Assembly: GCA_963978905.1 (NCBI GenBank)
Contig: OZ022256.1
Span: 56,694,646-56,758,645, forward strand
DNA: 64,000 nucleotides
Source of the DNA: Trichostrongylus colubriformis
Lineage: Eukaryota > Nematoda > Chromadorea > Rhabditida > Trichostrongylidae
Reading direction: 5' to 3'
The stretch's first letter is position 1. Each line of letters opens with the position of its first letter. This document shows, piece by piece, positions 56,321-64,000 of this stretch. The translations under genes were made by a program, and so were the position numbers. The notes under the pieces were generated by a model that worked only from the letters and a program-made list of their open reading frames with translations, was not told the DNA's origin and did no database searches.

Positions 56321-56795
56321 AGGCACAATTCACGATAATTTTCATGCCTCGTTGCGCTTCATAACGACTCTGGGGGTGCTAAAGAAGACAAGTGTGAAAA
56401 AGAAACGGCGAAACTTTCCGAAAACCTTGGAAACGAAGTGTTTCTGACCTCTGGATTCGACGAGTTTGCAGCTTAAAAGCATGTAATATTTGGACAAGTT
56501 TTTACGTGATAATATCCGATAAGGTTGTTTTTACAATGGGAGTATCTCCTATTATTTCTTATCGCAGTCGATATCATGCCTCTCATTACACGTGGAAGCC
56601 ACCGCTTACCAGCTGCTTGAATCGAAGATGGGGTGTGGGCCATCTTGAGGAGGTGGCCGGCATCTTATTCACATGTCCCTTACGCGTTAAGCACCCACCC
56701 TCGCGCCGTGATGACGGCACACGCTTTGCCCTTGTGGAAGGGGCTATCAGCTTGTTGATGGAACCAAGGTACTCATATTATCGTGAATTGTGCCT
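56321..56795. mobile_element. MITE with perfect TTAA duplication
   Basis: AGGCACAATTCACGATAAT at the left and its exact complement at the right (19 bp) are flanked by TTAA at 56317-56320 and 56796-56799. 475 bp. The terminal AGGCACA is shared with 20643-21126 and 8672-8810, but the interior is different. No transposase. Confidence 0.85.
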
Positions 56796-56799
56796 TTAA

Positions 56800-58491
56800 A
56801 CACGGATGTTGTGATCACAAATGTTTTTTTTTTAATTTTTATTATACTCTGTTACCGAAGTGAAGCAGCGTTTCACCGTGATAAATTTTTCATTGGAAAG
56901 CCTTATGCATTCTATTCCCGTCAGAATCGTGGTTACAATAATTACGGATTGACCTTACAGTGATAATAATAATATTTATTGTTATAGGATTATCATTAAT
57001 TGAAATAACTGAAATGAAAGTATATGGGGAGATATGCCTTGAAGTGACTGAGGAATTGTTCTTAAGTGTCGCATAGCGTCTGGAGTTCAATTACTCACGT
57101 AGTAACTGGGCACAGACGCTATCTCTATGAAGCGAGGCCTAAAAAAGTTAGAGAGTATGTTGTAAGTTCGTATAGGACCGTTTATATGAGTCAACTGTAT
57201 TGTTGAGAAAGGTAAGAATTCTTTAGGATAAGCATACTAGCATAGAATATACCGAAATAGGTATAAAAAGTGAAAATAAATAAAAAATAAACTAAAGGAG
57301 CAAATAATAATAGATGAATAATTAAATAAATAAGTGAATAGTTGAATACCGAATGATGCATAGCTCATCTCGTTATTACAATCACTCTCGTTTCAATTAT
57401 TTTGATCAATGATAATGCAATATTAATTATTATCGGTAAAAATGTTATAATAATATCAACCCTGCGATTATCTGTCGTGAACCCTGCGAAATGGATTTCC
57501 ATTCTTAGTACAAAGGAATGAAGAATTTCGGGTGATAATAAAATATTACGTTGATATCGTAGTTATACCAAGCTATTTCAAGGGTATTTTGAGATTGAAA
57601 ATGAAATAGAGCTATAATATCCTCAGTTCAGAGTGATGAGATACTCGGACTCTATAACACTACTAAGGTTGAGCCAGATGTCCTACTACCCAAGGCACGT
57701 TTGCAAGGTCCCAGTTTCATTCATTTTTTTGAAGACTTCGACTTTTTTCTACATTCCACAGCAGAATTTATTGTTTACTGATTACCAAATCAATGTAGAT
57801 TAGTAATGCAAAATAAGAGAGACGGAAAGTGAAAGACAATGTCAATGCTTTTCTATGAATATGGAGTTAACATCAAAATGACAATGAATACAAAGAACAT
57901 TATACATGTAACTAGTACTATGCGAACTGCATAATCATACTGTACAGTAGTAGATACCCTCGGTCAAGGATACTGTACTAGATTTCTGATCAACGCTTAT
58001 TAAAAAGGGTGGACCAATAACAAAAAGAAGGCATGGCTTCTAGACCTATGTATGTACTGTGAAACGCTTGCTCCCACACCACTATTAGTACTAGTATTGG
58101 GGACTATTAAGGTGAAGATAAATGAGTCATTTTTATATTAGCAAAGCAGCAAAGGTGAAGGACATAAAAGAAATGGCTACGCTACATCATCATGTCCATA
58201 ATATATGACAATTGAGCGTGCAATGGGACGTGGTCACACTGACTTATCGCCGCTTCGCCCTCGCCCCTTTCACTGCACGCTTCATTAGTTGCTTTTTTTC
58301 TACGCTTTTCCTGTTCAAAACCGCATTAGCTCGGTTGATGGAATTCTAAAAAGCTGTATAGCATTTCTAGATACTCATATTGCAGTTCTAAAGGTAAAAT
58401 TAAAGCTTGCCGCTTCATTGATGTTACGGTAAGGTGAGGAGGGGGGGGGGGAGAAGTCAAGGAATTTGATGATAACAGGATTATAAAGCTT
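56800..58491. other. AT-rich intergenic sequence
   Basis: A low-complexity A/T-rich stretch lies at 57270-57345 and an 11-G run at 58441-58451. No gene or element could be supported between the MITE and the last exon of the LRR gene. Confidence 0.5.
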
Positions 58492-61400
58492 TCAAATGTG
58501 TACTCCATTCGTTGTAGTTGTTGTTTCCCCATTCAGTGGTGCTGCTTCTGGAAGGTGTTTGTGATGTTTCGATCCACCATCAGCACGGACAAATCTGGAA
58601 TTGCCGCTCACGGCTTTGAATTTATGGAAACATTCAAAATTCAATGCTAAAACGTACCTGTAATACAAAGTGAAGGCGATTGTGACGACGAGAATAAGCA
58701 CACACACGAATAGTATGAAGACCAATGCGTTAAGGAACTGAATAGGAAATTTTGTTTAAATCTATTTTTGTCCTACGATCGCGATTACTTCTGGCACGAA
58801 AGGATGATTTAAATACTACTGCGCTTGAGTAATTCATCCATGGGTTGTTTACCCTTCGACCTACTAGTAGACTAATGATGCCCTTTTATCATTGGTTTGA
58901 TTACTTTTGTAAGGATTTGTCGGATTGCTTCATGGCCTTCTTGACTAACTACAGTGGTTGTACAACTTCTGTGAATGTTTTGGCTCGTCTAAACATAAAC
59001 AAATAAAATAAAATAAAATAAAATAAAATAAAATAAAATAAAATAAAATAAAATAAAATAAACACTTTGATTCTTTGCATTCTCCATTAAAAAGGCAGAA
59101 CCCGTTCAAGACAACAGAAGCCTGCATTCTGTGTGTGATGAGGTCGGTGAGTTATCACATCTGACGATGGGATTCATAGGCGCTTGATCTTCTCCTGCAC
59201 CACAATCTGGCATTCTTTCAGACTTGTTAAGTCAATGAACTATTGCCCACTTTGTGGCTATTTCTCGTACCATTCGCAAATTTTTTATATGCACAAATAA
59301 TAAAAGTTTGATCGGAGATTTCTGTGTTTGTAGGTTTTTCCGGAAAATAAAATGATGGATTCAGGATAATCGATTGACCCTTGTTTCCGATTTTCCAATC
59401 TGCACCAGATACATGGCCGATGAACCGCCTTCTGATTCCCCTATCATTCGTGGCCATGGTTGTATGAAGGGAAAAGCATTTACATGCGCTCCACCTTTCA
59501 TTCGCAATTAGTATACGTGAAAATAATAAAAATTGAGCTGTTGCTTCTCATCAACTTCAGGGTGCAGGCCAACACTTTCAATTTGATTTCCATTGTCTTC
59601 CATTGTCAACGAGTTGTTATGTATAATATTTGCTGTTTGTGTATTAAATTTTCTTTTATCATAAGTTTGGCGATGGTGAATGAACACACCTCATCCGGGT
59701 GGTGGTCACGTGAATATTTCCGACGTTGTCGCGGTGTGGTAAACGAAGGTCTGAAATGTTCGAATTTAGTGACACTCACAGGAATCCTTTTTCAATCCCA
59801 TTTCTCTCTCTTTTTTCTCCCTATTTTCCTCTTCTTAGCATGCTCGCTATTGTACACAAAGTAAAATTTGGGTGTACAAAGATTCACTGAACGGATGAAT
59901 ATGGAGTTCATACTAAACAATTGATACCCTCGGTTAGCGCTACTGGTACGTATGGTTACTATTGCCATCGTATTAGAAGGGTACGGTAGAGGGAGTGGGG
60001 GTCGATTGGTCAAATTTTCGCTCGACCGCCCGCGAAGAACGGTGTCGTGAGTACCGGTCGTTTGGAGTTCCGCTCAAGACGTAATGGGCTGGTACCGTGA
60101 GGGACCTTCAAAGATTGTACCTATTTTCAGCGCAGACGTCTACTTGCTTTTGTTCTTATGCTTCCTGAGAGAACTGAAATATTGAAAGTAATTTAAATGT
60201 TTTTGTTTTTGTTTCTCTCTCTCATTCTGCAGTAAGTGATTCGTAGAAATTTCTTCAGGAGCATTAACGGTTGACGAAACCCATCAAGACACCACAACAA
60301 TCAACAACAACCTCAAGTACAATAAAAGCAGTACTAGCTATGCCTTTATTAGCTTTGAAGGACGATGGAGAGCTCATATTGCAGTTTCAGGAAATTCTAA
60401 TTCACAACATATTGCTAACAATAGGTGCAATCCTTAATGGTCCCTTACGGTACCAGCTTATTGCGTCTTGAGCGGAATTCCAAAGGACTCATACTGACGG
60501 CGCCGCGAGTGCGACGCCGCAAAGCGAAAATTCGACCAGTTGACCCCCACCCCGGTAGAGGCTGTCAAATGCTTTTGAAAGCTGTTACAAGTATGCTGAC
60601 TTATGGGCAAAAACTTTGATCTCGTAGGGTTTGAGTCCTGTTCGAGGCCGAAACTTTCGCCATAACTCAGCATACTTGTAGCAACTTTTGCATCGCGGCT
60701 GCAGCGAAAATTAGCAGCTATCGAAAATCAAAAATATCAAAGGCTTTAAAAGCATTCAGTGGCAAGCTTACCCTTTTTTTTCGTAAAGGATTTAATGTCA
60801 CTTCTTCAAATCAAAAGTATTCTCACGTAAAGGTAATCGAATGGAAGAGAGCGTTTCACTTACATTGTCGTAGACGGAACCGTTGACGTAACGACAGTGA
60901 CGGTACGAAGCCTGATCGTTTCCGAGTTTGTAGACAAAGCTACTTCTTTTGGGCTCAGTGAAGTCAGACGTGATGTGGAATTTGAGGATACGGTCATTCC
61001 TGATTGATCATCCTCATATTCAGTGTATAGATCCTCTTCCGTAGAAGTAAAGCTGCCTAATTCGGACGAGATAGTGCTTCCTGCTTTCTGAGTGGAGTAG
61101 ATACTGATACCATGCTCCGTAGATGAAAAGTAGTCTGAGCCATCTACGTTCTTCTGAAGGCGTTCTGGTTATATCAGAGACTCTAAAACTCAAACAAGTT
61201 CGAAATGGTACCTCATTCTGTGTACTATTTCTTCGCTTTTCGATATTCGTAATCATGTTAATCCACTGTGTAGTTCCTACCGTTTCTTTTTGGCAAATCG
61301 AATCTGAATAAACTTCTGATCAAAGAATTAAAGTGCTCAATACAAAGGCAAAGCACATCTTCGATTTCCAGAGGGTTGAATGACGTTACAGAAGGTGTAA

Positions 61401-63661
61401 CACATACTGTAGGCGTGCTATTTTATGCTCTAATTTGGATTCGCAAAAAAGCTAAGGGCCATTGTTCCATCCTAAACGGTTGGAGCGTTGTTCAGGGAAG
61501 TTTCCACCTGAGAATATAGGGAGGAATATTCTCGGAATTGGCATCTTTCCAGTTTACATTTGAAAGCGCAGCTCGCGATGATCGGATTAGAGGACTTTTC
61601 TTCTCAGAATTAGGTCGCAATTATCGACCTTGCTTCTGGTTGCAGCAGTGGTCATGGTGGCACTACATCTTCTTAAACCCACGCTAGTCAGGCCCAAATA
61701 AACTCCTTAATGATCTTTTGAGCCAAAAGGGAGTGGTTAGCGTGGGTTCGAGTGTGTGTGGAGCCGTAATGGCGCATCCTAGCACTTCAGAAATGTTATA
61801 ACGTGGATAGCTTTAAGCTAGTTACTGCTCAAATAAGATAAGCCGATTGATCTAATTTTCTGCTTCCATTACAACGTCCGTTGTAGAAATATATTAATTA
61901 GTATTGACACTATTTACCACCCATTATCATTCGGTATAAAAAACCTTTGCGAGACGACTCATAAGTGAAAACACGACATGAAAAGTGGAGATAAGTTCGA
62001 TCACATAAAAATGCCTTACCATTCGATGGCAGCGTTGCAATGACTGGAACCTTGCCAAATGAGGGTATGAAGCAGGTCACTTTCTCAATGTCCTCTACCT
62101 GGAAGTTTCTGAGTGTAGATATTTCTCTATAGCTTTTTTTGAAAGTACTGATCGTCAGTATTTTTGATAGTTATTAATAGTAATTTTTGACAGTAATAGT
62201 GTTAACAACTAGTTGTTTTTTGAGATTTTCAAAGATAGTGCACTCTATCACCTTCTTTCATAAGGCACCTTTTTTCATGAAATTTTGTGAGGACAAGAGC
62301 ATACCCGTGCTATTACTCTTGGTTATTTTCTAGATTCTTCTGTAAAATAATGAGAACCTCCCTCAAAATAGGTTCATTCTTATAGAAGTGAATCCCAGGA
62401 GAAGGCTTAATTCAGAGAGTCAGAGGTATCATTGGCACTGAGTAACAGACACGATGTCATAGTTGCATTAAACGACAGAGATACTTTGCCTTTACAGTCC
62501 AATTGTCCTGGGTACCCTCCTTCGAAAATTTTCAAGGCCACAAAAAGCCAGAAAATTGCTTTTATGCTAATGATGACTGGTAGTTCTTCCTACCTTGTCC
62601 CGATTTCTTTTCTCACGTAGCCACAGCTGTAATGGAGTGGGCGTTTCACAGTCGCATGAAAAACTGCTTGTGTTACCTCCCAGGGACACTCGTTTCACAG
62701 CGTTAAGCACCTGAAAAATTACAACTCTTTTACAAAGCACATTCAGTACAGTGAAGAATCAAGTGGGTCCTTCGCAAAGGGTTCAAACCTACAAAAACCC
62801 TGGGTATTCTCACCCACCTTTATATCATCAGCAGTGAGGTGATTCAACGAGTTACCAGCTAGTTGTAAGTGGACGAGACGACCAAATTGTGGAGGAATCC
62901 TGGAGAGTGTTACGGAGCTGAGTTGAACACGCTTTAGTGAGCCGATTGATGCCAACAAACCCTGCAAAAATGCTATTGATTTTACCAAATGACAAAATTA
63001 TCAATAGATCATAGACTATTCATTATCGATAAAAATGCGACCACACGGTCGTGCACAATGAGCCATTTGCACCAGCCGTATCTGCTGCATGTTTTGAGAC
63101 TTCCTTACTTAGTAGCACTTTATTTAACCACCTGTATTTTGAAGAGCAGATGAATGATTTCATTAAACTAATTTTTTAAATTTATTAGCTATTACAAAGT
63201 GTTAAAGACCCATGCGATGATGCTTATTAGTGATGACAACAACAATTCCTTGTAATTGGTGGTAGATGAAAATATTTATTATAAAAATTGTAATTCTATT
63301 CACTGTGTAAGGAAAACGTGGTAGACTCACTAGTTCACCATCGGAGATCGACGTGTTCGATATACGCAATGCCACGAGATGACGTAGTTTCTAAAAAGTA
63401 GTTTTTAATAACATTGATTGGTGAAGAAAGTGTCATATAAAGCACCCGTCTATGCGTAGGTTACCGTAGATTACCGTAATGGCTCGCTTGTTTATCGGAC
63501 GAGGACAAAACAGTTGTCGCGGAAAATTGAACAAATACCTGGAACTTCTCGATATCCAACAATTTCCATTTTGCTGAATCAATACGTAGCTCTGTAACGG
63601 ATTCGGGGATATCAACAAGATCCAGTCGTAGCTTTTTACAGTCCAATATGTTCTGTGCGCT
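58492..63661 (-). CDS. Leucine-rich-repeat type I membrane protein, 3' part
   Basis: Minus-strand exons: 63661-63539, 63390-63331, 62961-62818, 62710-62594, 62098-62020, 61143-60864, tentatively 59431-59251, then 58737-58658 and 58594-58492. With the tentative exon, all phases agree and give about 388 residues before the stop. The first exon has LDCKKLRLDLVDIPESVTEL, an LRR N-terminal-cap-like pattern. LRRs follow (LRHLVALRISNTSISDGEL; GSLKRVQLSSVTLSRIPPQF; LVHLQLAGNSLNHL). LGGNTSSFSCDCETP...LQLWLREK and VTCFIPS fit an LRR C-terminal cap. Exon 61143-60864 is a Ser/Thr-rich stalk. FLNALVFILFVCVLILVV is the membrane helix. The tail ends TTTTNGVHI, a possible class II PDZ ligand. It is probably a surface receptor or adhesion protein; the partner is unknown. 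The signal peptide and first LRRs would lie beyond the window. Weak points are the acceptor at 61144 and the whole of exon 59431-59251. Confidence 0.8.
59001..59062. repeat. AAAAT microsatellite in an LRR-gene intron
   Basis: Twelve uninterrupted AAATA/AAAAT units, inside the intron between the tentative exon 59431-59251 and the membrane-helix exon. Confidence 0.9.
60600..60745 (+). mobile_element. Second copy of the tRNA-headed SINE
   Basis: GTTTGAGTCCTGTTCGAGGC stands in the T-arm position, followed by CCATAACTCAGCATACTTGT, AGCAACTTTTGCATCG and TTAGCAGCTATCGAAAATCA, collinear with 43720-43830. The tRNA head is decayed. It lies within an intron of the LRR gene, antisense to it. Confidence 0.55.
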
Positions 63662-64000
63662 CTGAAAAAATATGCTAACTGAGAAAAAATATATTGGTTG
63701 GGCTCATTTGCAAAGGTGAGTTTTTCATAAGTAATACTGTACTGTTTTCACTGTCACTGCATGAGCAGCGGAAAGGGACGGGAAAGAGGGTGAAGAAGCA
63801 TCAATCAGGGTTAGCGATTCAGGCGATCACGCGGCCTGAGTCACTTGATTGATATGTATCCTTTCTCTTCCGCCAGAAACACTAACTCTAAGCAATGTCT
63901 AACATATCCTCCGATTGACCTATTATATTACTAGCTGTTCCACAGGGAATGATGGCGTTAACAGCTTAATGAATGAAATCCACATCTCTTACATGGGATC

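Noticed and set aside
59460..59864. 134-codon plus-strand frame with hydrophobic stretches
   Set aside because: It is antisense within an LRR-gene intron, AT-rich, with hydrophobicity explained by T-rich codons. No supporting signal.

Overview
The window is eukaryotic nuclear DNA, most likely from a clade V (strongylid, hookworm-like) nematode. The evidence is short exons joined by introns with TTTCAG-type acceptors and GTGAGT/GTAAGT donors, two paralogous genes resembling the nematode-specific secreted SXP/RAL-2 (DUF148) family, AG acceptor sites placed a few bases before start codons as in spliced-leader trans-splicing, and a heavy load of mariner, Tc1, Helitron-like, MITE and tRNA-derived SINE sequences. 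The species is an inference. Operons, bacterial promoters and CRISPR arrays are neither expected nor seen.

Layout. 1-22.9 kb is nearly gene-free repeat territory: PIF/Harbinger-like, Mutator-like and TTAA-flanked MITEs, a nested mariner-derived palindrome (4.2-4.9 kb), a decayed non-LTR reverse transcriptase end (7.6-8.2 kb), a Helitron-like element (10.4-11.0 kb), an internally deleted mariner (18.0-18.9 kb) and a perfect 42-bp-arm hairpin (20.16 kb). From about 23.0 to 39.7 kb lies a direct segmental duplication. Each copy carries one three-exon SXP/RAL-2-like gene (28.65-30.43 and 36.58-38.61 kb) and a shared Tc1-type element, but each has also gained private insertions, so the copies act as empty-site controls for one another (mariner and Helitron-like in copy A; a TTAA MITE and a mariner-type fold-back in copy B). 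A long-TIR element of about 1.3 kb with no visible transposase separates the copies.

39.7-58.4 kb is again mostly repeats (SINEs, MITEs, a 5'-truncated reverse transcriptase at 44 kb) with a few possible exons; the best is a small membrane-protein candidate at 54.7-55.3 kb on the minus strand. From 58.5 kb to the right edge the minus strand carries the 3' part of a type I membrane protein: leucine-rich repeats, an LRR C-terminal cap, a Ser/Thr-rich stalk, one transmembrane helix and a short tail. Its 5' end is outside the window.

The genes show no common pathway. The SXP/RAL-2-like pair probably encodes secreted proteins, and the LRR gene a cell-surface receptor or adhesion molecule. The main interest is transposon archaeology: many families have ends that can be defined here by target-site duplications or by comparison of the two segmental copies.
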